A DNA stretch of 64,000 bases from Paralvinella palmiformis (Eukaryota > Annelida > Polychaeta > Terebellida > Alvinellidae): NCBI GenBank assembly GCA_025642065.1, contig JAODUP010000451.1, forward strand, positions 1 to 64,000, given 5' to 3'. Position 1 is the stretch's first letter. The number at the start of each line of letters is the position of its first letter. Position numbers and translations under genes: made by a program. Positions 52,327 through 62,946 of the stretch are shown here, in pieces. The notes below the pieces were generated by a model that was not told the DNA's origin, made no database searches, and saw only the letters and a program-made list of their open reading frames with translations.

Positions 52327-54520
52327 TGTTAAGTTCACAAGCACAGGCACTTGTATCTGTTTGTTCTTTTCACATACAATCCAATGTATACATAAGGATA
52401 TCTAACTTGATTTGACACTGTGTCACTTCACCAGATATTTACTGATAATTAGCTTGTGATTTGTGCTCATATTATAGATTTTTCTATGTCTTTTATGAAG
52501 TCTACATTTTTCTTCTGCTCTGTCAGAAAGGTGTTTCAACTTTCGCTTCGTCTCATTACCTTTAGAGGTCGGTCAGCCCATTTAGCCTACCGTAAAACAG
52601 CAACATTTACATTTAGGGTACATTCTTCTTTGAAAATTTTAACCCAACTGCAAACCTATAGACTTCATAAATACCATGTATATAAAAAGTTCTCCCTCCC
52701 ACTGAAATGACTATGCATAATGTCACCCCTAGATTTCATTTCCCTGGTGTCAATTACTTCAACCAATCAGAGGTTGGCTTCTTGTAGGTATGACATCACC
52801 TCAATTTCATACACACAGAAATATAATAATTTATTGGTTTATCAATATCGTGGTTGGTTAAATCTTTAAAAAATCTAATTATCAATCTACAACCACTGAG
52901 TTTATTACGTAAATTGCCATATAAGCAGTATTAAACAAGGTTTGAAAAATCAACTATACTATTCACTAAATACCCTTTCTACAGTGTACAGTATAGGGGA
53001 TGCCCACGATGAATGTCATTGGTTATGCTATGAAGGCCCATGGGCATAAGGCCCTAATCCTAAATGATAGTGATATATATATTCAACAGTAGAGGGCGCC
53101 TCCGTGGTCTAGCAGTAGCGTGTTGGACCACAGATCACTACCACCCGTGTTCGAATCCCGGCGTGGGCATATCTGAAGGTTGTTTTGTCTTTCACTTCGT
53201 CTCATTACCTTTGGAGGTCGCTCGGCCCATTTAGCCTACCTTGTGCACAAAAGTGGCCGTAAAACACCAATCATCATTATTCAACAGTAGAAAATCATTT
53301 GTCATTATAGGCTGTGCCGAATAAGCGACAGCCTGGGGATTCTCCCCGAACAACAAAGCCATTTGTCATTATTATTTATATATTGACTACATTTCATCTC
53401 TGAAGTGGCTTCACTTGCAATTTTACAAGTAATAATTTGATTATTCCTCCAGGTGAAACATTTTTCTAAGTATGGTTTGATTGAAGAAGAAGATAATGAT
53501 GATCTTAGCGACCTTGGCCCAAAGAAACTTTCTCAACTGAAAGAAGATCAGCAAAAACAATTAGCAGTCCAGGTAATGTTCACCTAGTAACTGTCTTATA
53601 TCTTATAGGTAATCCATAATAAGGTTATATTTTATGAACGCTACTGCTGGAGATTTAATTGAAGGGCTTATAAATACAGCAAGCAGCCGAAACCGTTGGA
53701 AACTAGTTGTAAATAATTGTAGCATGTGAACATTTTAAGAGATTTACTAGTCCTATGCCTTAACGTCTATGGTATTGATTTAAATTTGCACAATTAAATG
53801 CACACAAATAAATTAATTTATTAGGTATCTTTGGTTCCAGTATTGTAGTTATAGTATTTTAAATAAATGTTATATTATACTTTACACAGTGGATAATAAA
53901 TTACAAATAAATATCCGAGAAATTATCTTTTATGAGACCATTTGGGTTTCCAATTGCTTGTACAGTTAGGGAAATAAGCAAATCTGTGTTTATGGTGCCC
54001 TATTCAAGGGAATTCTATCATCATACTATAGAGAAAATCCATTTCAGTGTGAAGAATGCCATCATGATTGACTAAGCTAAAGTTAATATGGTGGGTTATT
54101 AAAGGGACCTTTTTACAGTCACTATTTTGGACCCTTATCCATACATTTTATCCAGGGATCTTCACTAATCACTTCATCGTGGCTAGTATAATCACTTGCA
54201 TCAGTTAAATCAGCTGATTTGGCTGTGACTAAACATCAAGAAAAAGAGTAACACCAGTTTCCTCTTCACTGATTGATCTGTTCATCAATTGACGTGGTGC
54301 AGTTTGAAGTGTTTCTTTTTTTAGAACATAAACATTATATAATCTGAGCCACAAGTCTTGCATTATATTTATGGGAACAGTAATTTACTGTTTCAGAAAA
54401 GAAAAATTCCATTACAGAATTCTGTTTCAAAATGTCAGGGCATAGATATCATGTGATCTAGATCATAAAACTTGCATTATATCTGTATGGATACTGATTT
54501 TCTATTTCAGAAAAGGCCAA

Positions 54521-54564
<44 letters not shown>

Positions 54565-57500
54565 ACACTGAGAATCCATTAATCCAACCAGATTTGTTAC
54601 ATGTCAGATAAACATGAATGTCGGAATATTGAGTCCTTGCATATCGGTAGTCTGTGTCACACATTTTTCAGATCATAAAGACATGCTGTTGTTGTATGTA
54701 ACAAAAATAATGCACAACATCCATTGGAATTGCAATAACACTTATAATCTTGTAGTGTATTTATTTATTTTCAACAATTATCACACAATAAATGGTCAAT
54801 CGGTGATTGTGCCCCCATTGTGTTTAATAACCGTGCACCATGATACAGAATGGCATTGAAGCCATTGATCATTTTCATGTTTGTTAATTACAGACATTAT
54901 AAAGAAATACTGGTGTCACTTAGTCCATCAGATTAACTCATGATCTGCTCATTTGTGTTTGTAATTAGCCATGAATAATCATGATTGGCTATGAGATAGC
55001 CACAGGCAATGGAAACATTGTGTGTTGGTGTGTATGGTCAGGGACAGTTGTAATTGGTTACGATATAGCAATTATCGTGGGTGGGCGGGTTAATTAGCCA
55101 TTACTAACAACATGTCACTGTGTCTTGCATGACTATACTAGCAGAAATAAATGGCAACATTTTTGTATTGTCAAATTATTAAGGTAATTTTACATTGAAA
55201 TGTTACATTCTGTTGGTGAAATGAAGTGTTGTATTAAAGAGTCATTTATAAATGAGCTAAATCCGTCACAGACAATAATGTGTTGGAAGATGGATTTTCT
55301 GGATAAACAAGGTCTGGATTAATGGATGTTCACTGTGTGTGTGTGCGTGATAAAATAAGCAAGGTAGCCATGATGGGTGTAGTTAATCTTTCATGAGTTT
55401 GAGTAAGGCTTTGTGTTATGGTTGAATATAGGGTTAGTTTTATGGAGAGCTAGAGAATAGAGCAGAGAGACAGGGATAGAAAACCCAAGAGATTACATGT
55501 CTTGAAAGCTCTCCGAGTCTTCCTGACATAAACTATAAACAATAAAGGAACAAATGAAAGGGAAATCAAAAACATAAACTAATCAGACGGTGCAATTATC
55601 ATTTCCTTAATCAAATGGTTTAATAATTAATGATCAAATAGTAATAATTTTAGTTCAGTGTATTTAGTCTTAACTATTATGTTTTGATAAATGTCAGAGC
55701 AATCAAAAACCAACTAATGTACTTAATTTGGTATATGATTCTCATTGTGCAGTATGGGGATACTGGTCCCTTTTTCCAGAGAGAAAATAGGATAATAAAA
55801 ATAAACATTATCATGACATAATCAGCCTTTAATGGCTGGAAAGAATATTTTCTGTAACATATCATGCTACATTAGTTGTATGACATTGCTTGTATGACAA
55901 GCCAGTAAACTGTAATAACTGTGTGGTATATACTGGTGTCCAGCATATATTGTGTTTTGATTTGAAACATATGGACTGCAGTCAGCAGTTCTAAGTCATG
56001 GCTAAGTTATGGTTCTGTAGATAAGTTTTTGTTTATAATTGATGGCTGATGAATAATCTGCAGTTATAGACTTACAGTCTAAATTATTTAGAATCATCAG
56101 ACCCTGAACAGTAGACAGGCATTGATAACACAATACTCATGGATCTGTTGTTGGGTTTGATTGTGATGGAAGCTGCGGTGCCTTGTTACTGTGACTAGTG
56201 TCTCGTGGTAACTAAGAGGCAAGCAAGCAGCTACCTTCAATGCCAGCGATTGAGAAACATTTACTTAGCATCACCTGGGAAAAGGACCCATGTTTAAAAC
56301 TTTCTCCCTGATGTTACCTACATCGACCCTTCACTCCCTTGTGCAAGATCTTTAATGCATAAGTGGGAACTCCTTTGTCAAAATACTGGACAATATAGCT
56401 GTAACTGTGTAAATAATCAGTTTTTAAGTGTAATGCCTTTAGTTAGTTAAATATATTCTAAATATATTTTTAAAAACTAAATATAATTTCTTTACTCGAA
56501 TTACTGACAAATAACATGACCCTGTGTCTATAGGGATATTAGTTAGCTTCCAAATAAAATGAATATATGAATTTTGTTTTTGCATTTTGTATATTTCTGT
56601 AAAAGTTCTTTTTGGGGGGTTTAGAATTTTGTGCATCTGATAGTAAATGGTGTACGTAAATTTATTCAGGTTTTGGATTAGCCAGCTTTCTCATTTAATT
56701 GAGTATAATTATGTTCACAGAAGCAGTGTATTAAAGTCATTCCGGGCCAGAAGCCCTCAGTTCAAGGACAAGATGACAAACTGAAAGAAAGTGAAACCTA
56801 TCAGAAATCAGACAGCCAGGATGTTGAACTAGAAAATGTTGAGGATGTTCCTCATCTGTATCCTCTGCTAAATGATGATGATTTAAAGAGTGACCTTATG
56901 AAAGAAACATTGCCAAAAGATTTTGTTGAATTGGGTGAGACTTTGTGACTGAACAGGTTTTTTCTTGTATATTTTTCTGAATTAGTAATCTGTTAGCATT
57001 CTCTTATTTCTGCTAAGATTAACCAATACAAACGGTTTTGTTTTGATGTACCATTTAGCTTTTCAGCTGTTTATGTTTTTGCAGTGATATAGTGGCATTA
57101 GGCTATTAAAATATTATTTCACTCTCTTTCAGATGAGATGGAACCAACAGATAAAGCATCGGCTAGCCACCAGCTTGCTAGTCATGTAGGTGTAATGGCA
57201 GCAGACTTGCAACTACGGAAAGCATCATTCTTTGGAGATGAAGATTTGGGACTGATGTGGAAAGGTGATGAGAAAAATGATACACTAGACCTAAATTGCT
57301 GTTCTCATCTTTAGATTTTTGTTTTATTTCTAAATCGGTCTGTAATTTGGTTTCTTTTCTAATTCTGTCTGTAAAAAGTTTTGGTTTTATAACTGTGCAT
57401 GCATGCGCATGTTTCATTACTTTTGTGATGAATTAGTTAAGATATCTATTATATTGATATATTTTGTTTTCAGACTCAGTGAGTGAGCAACATAAACCAG

Positions 57501-60500
57501 TTCACTGGACAGCCGGACAAACATTATTAAGCACAGCTTACACCAAATCTACAAGACTGATCAGTCCACAGAAACCCATAATACCATGTTCATTGTGTAT
57601 GTATTTAAGAATATGTGCATTGGTGTGTGTGTGTGTGTGTGTGTGTGCATGCAAGCACACACAATGATACTTCAAGTAAGATATTTTTGTGACTGAAATG
57701 TGTTATTCAATTCTATGAAACATTGTTATTGTTATGAAGTATTAATATCAATAAATTAAAACATTTTGTTATCTTTCCAGCACCATCATTTGATGGTATA
57801 TTTACTTCTGCTCCAAAACCAGACACAACATTTGGGAAATCTGTTCCAGTGCAATCAAGGGGTGTGAAAAAGACCATGCCAGCAATCGCAAGTCGCTTAA
57901 AAAGGAAGATACCTTCTCTGAGCAACTCACTTTTTGAAAATAAACAGAATTTGCTGGTGGATTTGGGTTTAATGCATGGTAAGAGGTTCAGGATAGGCTG
58001 GGGACCTCGATGGAACATGGCTCATGGTGGAAGAGAACTTAATGAGAATTTAAAATGTGAACAATCAGGTTAAGTAAATTTGTTTCATAAACAACATTTT
58101 CAGCATTGTCACATATTTCCTTTTTTTGGGTTAATAGTTTCCCACTTCCCACTATCAATTGATATATTTATGGCTAAATAATGATTTTTATTATAATCAG
58201 ATATGAAATATCGTGAGCCCCAGAGGTTTATCCTGTTACAAGAGAAAGAAATGGTGGAGAAGTCCAGACTGGGCACTAATGATCAACGGCTTCTCATAGA
58301 ACAGCTGATTGTTAGCCCCTTACAACAATTAACACAGTATACTACAGTACTTGATCAGGTCTGTATAATGATTGCTGATAGCTAACATGTTTTATGTCTA
58401 ACAAGTCATGTTGTGGATTATATACAGTGTTGCTTCTAGGGTGCATTTTTGCATGATTCCCACGATATTTTAACATATGGCACAAAATAAAAAATCCCTG
58501 GGCACTACATGTCGCAGAATAAAATTCCTTGACACAGTATTGTAAGTGCTGTGTGCATTAATGGTCTCCCCATCACATTTGCTTTAATAATGCCATACCT
58601 GACTGCTGAATTCAAGCGTGGGTTTAGTTGCCAAAATTCCATCAATACAAGTTGTCATAATAAATTAAAAGAAAAGCACCTCAATGTGTTGATGACAATT
58701 AAAACATCAAAAGGTTCTGTGGCTGACTTTGACTATGAGCTAGCTATAAATATGTGGAAGGAGAAGAAAGCTCATAGAATATATAAAAATGTGTCTTATC
58801 AATAGAATTTTAAAGCATTTCTGTAGTTTTCTTTTCATGTTACAGATATAATTAAGTAAGTGATATGCAAACATTTAATTATGCTTACACTATAAAACTA
58901 TGTGTATAAATACCGCAAATAGGATGCAAGTGTCATAATTTTCAGTTCAAATATTCCTGGGGGTATGCGTTTGTACCCCTAAATGGATTTCATGCCAGGT
59001 ACCCATGTTACATCAAAATCCCCCACGTTTTTAAAACCTATGGCTAGAACCTAGAAGCAACACTGATATATCCCATAAATTCACAAGAAGTATATTACAG
59101 TGTGTGTGTGCGTGCATATGAGAGAACTTTAGAAAACATGTTTTAAGACTTCTCTAGTGACACCAGTTTTTGTTAAATTTCTGTATTGGCTGAAATCTAT
59201 GTTACAGAAAAAAGCCTGTCCACTGGTTGCATGATATTCAATGCTTATTGTCTGGTTGACTTCTAAATGTATTTAAAGGATACCTCTGATGGTTACAATA
59301 CACAAACTACTGTAACAAACATTCTCATGAGAGATCTTTAGCAATGATTTCACTAAGCTAGAAACTGAATATGTCCATATTGCCTTCCTCATCCCGATAT
59401 ACAGCTTGTGTGACTTAAAGTAAGTTTATTTTAGGCATTGCGCTATCTCTCAGGAACCAGTGGCAAGCTGTACTTGTGGCAGATCTGTGGTTTGGTCAAG
59501 GCTACGGTGCTTCTGTCTATATCAGAATGAGATTTGGGTCACTCCTGACTAGTATGTGCTACATGTGATTGGATGTACTAATTTCTCATTAGTTAGTTTG
59601 CATACATGCATCTGTCTCGGTCTAGGCATTTATAGCTGGGTCTGCTGCTGATCGTCAATATTAATTCTGTGGTCCATATAGCTAACTATGTGTCGGTTTA
59701 CTCCCCCTTTTAGATGTTCTGAAGCTGTGCTTCATACGTGCTTCTTGATCATGGCATCAATGAATACTATTTCCATGAAAGATAGTGAGCTGATACCATT
59801 CTAACTAAATTTTATTTCTCAAAATTCAACATGAACTCTTTTTTTCAGTCAGTAATTCATGTTCTTTATAACAGTAGCATTTGTGGTTGGCTTTCTGTTT
59901 GACACATTCGCCACTTAAACAGAAAGCATCAACCAATATTTTGGCTCATACAGTTTCACCTATATTATCCACACTGAGCTCACTATCAGTGGCACTTGGA
60001 TTGATATTGAAGTGGTCTGCTTTCTGTGATTCATAAAGATATCCTTTATCATTTGATGCCTTGATCTCCAATAATAAAATATAAACAAAGGTTCAAGTTG
60101 GATCTTTCAAAGCAGAGTTAATGCTGGCTAAACCTAGCAAATATGTGAGCAGACAGCTTTCAGGATCATCAGAATCAACTTGCTGATGTCACGTCCTTAC
60201 AGTCATGCCCAGACCCAGGTATTGACTGCTAATAAACTGGATCAACTTTCTGTTCCTGCTATTTTAAATCAATTTCTTTTAAATTTTTATTCTCCCAACA
60301 AGTCCCTGTATTTTTTGGCCACATTTCTTGCATTTTGCCCCACATACCGCTTTCCTCACAACTTCAAAGTATAACAACGCACAGTTCTGTGTTTTCTGCC
60401 AGACATTGTGAAGTTGACAAGTATCACTATATATTGATAAATTACCAACTGTAAATTACACAATACTCTTTAGTCTCAAACGTTGCAATGTCAGATTTTG

Positions 60501-62946
60501 TTTCAGGTGTATATTCAGCATGGAATAACTATCAATAGTGAATATATGTGAATGTTCACCTTATATACCTGCCCTGGCTAAACAACAAGTGTTTAACATT
60601 AAATCAATGATCCCCTCTAATCTAATTGGAATTCGTTAATAATTATATGCAAAAATAAGTATCTAGCATAACAAATGATTTTAAATAACATTTTATTTTT
60701 GTACTGCAAATTGTAATAATAACTGTAATAATAAAAATCAAATTAGTCACAAATATAATAAAAAATATATAAAAACGCATGATTTAAAAAATATTGTTTG
60801 CATTGATTTAAATCAAACAACTCTGTTTATTCACCCTATAGATATAATAATACTTTTTGATCACAAGGCAAACATTCATAATAATAATCATAGGGAACAA
60901 CACTTTAGGGTAGTTTCTTAGTGTGTCAACTTGGCAACATTAGTATGGCAAAGTTCTGGTCACTACTATAGAGACGGACTGTTTTCATGTCTGCTTAGCC
61001 CAGCAACAGATCCAGGCTAGTTAAGGATATCAAGACCCTGCATGCCCAAGATCGTCCATGCAGATTAGTTTTGACCAAGTCCACCAATTCAGAACTGAAG
61101 TTAACATACTTAAATCTGCTTTATCCTAAACCTAACTGTAATCTTCAAATTTGGGTCTCTGTCCAATTTCCCATTTGTTAGAAGTTAAAATACAAAGCAT
61201 GCCAGGAGCCACTGTACTCGATATCTATTATATACCATTCTTAGGTTTATCTATAATGCATATGAAATTGTGTGAGAAGCCACGATTATTTGTGTAGCTT
61301 TCCATTTGGATCAGGAGCTTTTTTGGTGCTTTACATGTGTGACAAAATATTTCTTGGGTAAACTCATGTCAGCTTGTGACATCAGTCATCTAGAAACTAT
61401 TTACTGAGCACCTAGATAAGTTGGATCCTGGAAATAGTTTTTTGTGTTTGTTGTCTTTTTGGGGGCTTTTATACCTCTGGGAAATCTGTCTTTGTGTGCT
61501 CAGCATTATACTTACGATCTAACTTTGGTTGTGAAATGCAGTTTTTGTCATCCAATTGCTATGCCCCAATTTCCCTTAGACTACCTGAAACTCCCACCAC
61601 ACCTTCAAGCTACTGCTCAAAATATGGTTTTTGTGACTGGTTTGTTTTGGATATCAAGAAGCCACTAAAACAATGAATTGATATTGAAGGGATCTGGTGT
61701 GTGTGTGTGTGTGTGTGTGTGTGATTACATATAAGTCATTATGGAATAACAATACCAAATGATTAGTTTGTTGGATTCTTGATAATTATTTTGATAAAGA
61801 GAAGTGAATTATAAGGAAATAAAATAGAATATTTATTGGTATGTCAATTGGTATGTCAATTTGTTATAAATTTTATATAATTATCACATTGTGTTGTGCC
61901 TTTGTGTATTCTATACAGTTGAGAAAGACAAATTATAACATTCAGGTCTTGCTTTTATCAAATACTTAACAAAAATGTAAATTACATATTTAATTTTGTT
62001 TACCATAGTTAAGATGTTGGATGTGTATTCTTGCAGGTTATAATAGAGCACCTAACTGTACAGCTACAATATACACAGATATCATTGGAGTTTAAATGTC
62101 CTCAAGCTGTACCTTGTCTAGGTAACAACATCCTAAAACCTTTAACAGCATGTGCAGATAATTCTTTGAAAAGCCTAGGTAGGTAATCAATCCATAACTT
62201 CATTTAAAAACAGTAGAAACATTTCATGTTTTTTCCTAGTTTTTGTTTATCATTTGTTAATACCAATGTAATAGATATTAATTTGGCAGAGTTTTAATAT
62301 AAAAATAATGTCATTGTTTCAGTATATTCCAGTTGTAATAATATTTATATTCATTTTTTTTGCATACAGATGGTTCAGCAGATTGTCAGTTGTATAAACA
62401 GGCAGTATTAGTTTGGTCATTGTGTGAGGCACTATGGGGAGATATAAATGATCCTTTGATTGAAGGTATGTAAATCTAGCTTACTTAGCTTATAATTTTT
62501 AATGGCACAAAGCTTGCATAAAGGTTTTGGTACATTTCATGTTATAATGCGAAAATATAAATTAATTATTCCTAAAATATTAGCTTAAATATGCATTATT
62601 CCAAAATATTATGCTGACCATTTATAATATGTTATAAGATTTATAAATATATTAGTTACATTTTTCACTGAGATTAATTATTACCCATAAAAAGATTTCC
62701 CAGAAATGTGTATAGATTTAGAAAACAAATAGAAAAAACTAATTATTTAGCTTTTAGAGAGTAAATAATGATTACCCTGAATCAGGAATTTAAAAGCTGT
62801 GTTCATTATTTTCTGTGTGCACATTTTCAGATACAAAACCTGACAGTTACACCTACCATATTGGCAGACAAGAGGCACTATCAGAATGGCTAGAGAAAGC
62901 AGTATCTAGTACTGTATATGAGGAAATTGAGCAGATTAAAGCTGTT
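41211..62946 (+). CDS. NUP98: NUP98-NUP96 nucleoporin precursor (29 exons, 3' end outside window)
   Basis: This is the precursor of two nuclear pore proteins, the FG-repeat nucleoporin Nup98 and the scaffold protein Nup96 of the Y-complex. Exons read by eye: 41211-41262, 41498-41539, 44113-44256, 44386-44508, 45404-45535, 45700-45845, 45995-46133, 46257-46438, 47386-47502, 47653-47824, 48069-48242, 48356-48416, 48607-48709, 48820-48963, 49338-49534, 49879-49989, 50181-50307, 50443-50650, 51873-52012, 52133-52246, 53453-53572, 56721-56934, 57133-57264, 57474-57596, 57781-58068, 58201-58358, 62037-62178, 62370-62465, 62831-62946. They sum to 4017 nt = 1339 codons with no stop. All introns are GT-AG except one GC-AG. 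The start ATG opens [14 protein letters not shown], an FG repeat as in other Nup98 proteins. Animal precursors are about 1800 residues, so roughly the last quarter is missing. No further exon was found in 62947-64000. The exon order matches vertebrate NUP98 domain order. Confidence 0.95.
45700..46039 (+). other. NUP98: NUP98 GLEBS motif (RAE1/Gle2 binding), split by an intron
   Basis: Residues about 165-228 read [16 protein letters not shown], then [16 protein letters not shown], then [15 protein letters not shown]. This is nearly the vertebrate Nup98 GLEBS segment, which docks the mRNA-export factor RAE1 and interrupts the FG repeats at the same place. Exon 6 ends at 45845 after SLE, and exon 7 begins at 45995 with ELR. 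The join is supported by the conserved LEELR string. Confidence 0.92.
46040..48416 (+). other. NUP98: NUP98 exons 7-12: C-terminal FG/GLFG repeats
   Basis: Residues about 229-494 resume the FG repeats after [43 protein letters not shown] (twice) and many single FG dipeptides. Exons 9 and 10 are bounded by phase-0 junctions and the others by phase 1. Exon 12 is short (61 nt) and shifts to phase 2 at the boundary with the non-FG part. Confidence 0.9.
48607..50307 (+). other. NUP98: NUP98 exons 13-17: linker before the autoproteolytic domain
   Basis: Residues about 495-722 contain three landmarks also found in vertebrate Nup98: [14 protein letters not shown] (exon 13), [11 protein letters not shown] (exon 14) and a basic [10 protein letters not shown] (exon 15). 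The stretch between is Ser/Glu/Asp-rich and poorly conserved, ending with an acidic run just before the autoproteolytic domain. Confidence 0.88.
50675..51531. mobile_element. 857-bp hAT element in NUP98 intron 18
   Basis: Left end cagggctcaacc (50675), right end ggctgagccctg (to 51531): inverted pair with 11 of 12 matches, plus a second shared motif caggacaagt about 35 bp in from each end. It is flanked by tttgcaag (50667-50674) and tttgcaaa (51532-51539), an 8-bp target duplication with one mismatch. All of this is diagnostic of hAT. The interior has an 80-codon open frame (50953-51195) without recognised domains, so the element is probably non-autonomous. Confidence 0.85.
52288..52323 (+). 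repeat. TA microsatellite in NUP98 intron 20
   Basis: About 17 TA units, 45 bp after the donor of exon 20. Confidence 0.9.
52525..52605 (+). mobile_element. SINE family A, body and tail only
   Basis: aactttcgcttcgtctcatt, acctttagaggtcggtcagc and ccatttagcctaccgtaaaa match the 3' half of the family A copy 500 bp downstream, in the same orientation, without the tRNA-like head and with the tgtgcacaaaagtggc portion deleted. It lies in NUP98 intron 20. Confidence 0.75.
53094..53278 (+). mobile_element. full-length tRNA-derived SINE, family A
   Basis: It is bounded by a perfect 13-bp target duplication attcaacagtaga (53081-53093 and 53279-53291). The 5' part is tRNA-like, with A box tggtctagcagt and B box tgttcgaatcc; the body has cttcgtctcattacctttgg and cccatttagcctaccttgtg, and the tail ends in atcatcatt. 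The intact duplication means a recent insertion. It lies in NUP98 intron 20. This copy defines family A for the whole window. Confidence 0.92.
53309..53359 (+). mobile_element. 51-bp retroposed 3' end of SINE family B
   Basis: aggctgtgccgaataagcga, cagcctggggattctccccg, aacaacaaagc, flanked by a perfect 13-bp duplication catttgtcattat (53296-53308 and 53360-53372). It can form two hairpins, GGCTGT/ACAGCC and GGGGA/TCCCC. It sits 17 bp after the family A SINE's duplication in NUP98 intron 20. Confidence 0.9.
54520..54555 (+). repeat. TA microsatellite in NUP98 intron 21
   Basis: About 17 TA units followed by acacacatacacac, directly at the left end of the 774-bp inverted-end element. Confidence 0.9.
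54564..55337. mobile_element. 774-bp element with 23-bp inverted ends in NUP98 intron 21
   Basis: The left end (54564-54586) and the inverse of the right end (55315-55337) agree at 20 of 23 positions, sharing atccattaatcca. A further shared ...gtt.atc..ataa stretch follows inward. The form resembles termini of Tc1/mariner/pogo elements. The left end abuts a TA microsatellite and the right end a TG microsatellite. No transposase was recognised inside, so it would be non-autonomous. Confidence 0.6.
58425..59065 (+). mobile_element. 641-bp hAT derivative in NUP98 intron 26
   Basis: Left end cagtgttgcttctagg (58425-58440) and its exact inverse at 59050-59065 form a 16-bp perfect terminal inverted repeat of hAT type. 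Inside, 58551-58805 encodes [34 protein letters not shown] and [12 protein letters not shown], the C-terminal dimerisation region of ZNF862-like hAT transposases, in the same orientation as NUP98. Flanks (attatata and atatatcc) are too AT-rich and diverged to prove a target duplication. Confidence 0.85.

Larger units (their letters stand above)
50443..53467 (+). other. NUP98: NUP98 autoproteolytic domain and cleavage site
   Basis: Exons 18-21 encode residues about 723-881: [82 protein letters not shown]. In the family this domain cuts itself between Phe and Ser of the HFS motif, releasing Nup98 and Nup96. The codons for His, Phe and Ser are 53459-53461, 53462-53464 and 53465-53467, so cleavage falls after residue 880 of this model, close to the position in human precursor. 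The essential tripeptide is intact, so self-cleavage is expected. Confidence 0.93.
53465..62946 (+). other. NUP98: Nup96 part of the precursor (incomplete)
   Basis: From Ser881 the chain continues as Nup96: an acidic opening ([14 protein letters not shown]), a variable Lys/Glu-rich linker (exons 22-24), a conserved block [18 protein letters not shown] in exon 25, and the helical solenoid start with [13 protein letters not shown] in exon 28 and [11 protein letters not shown] in exon 29. These match the order in animal Nup96, a Y-complex scaffold subunit. Exon 29 most likely uses the donor at 62947 (GTAAGC). The rest of the solenoid is to the right of the window. Confidence 0.88.

Noticed and set aside
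57597..57667. Extension of NUP98 exon 24 into the TG repeat
   Set aside because: The frame is open only because of the repeat; the donor at 57597 joins exon 25 in phase.
61444..61668. 74-codon plus-strand frame in NUP98 intron 26
   Set aside because: Not similar to Nup96, with no splice sites in a fitting phase.
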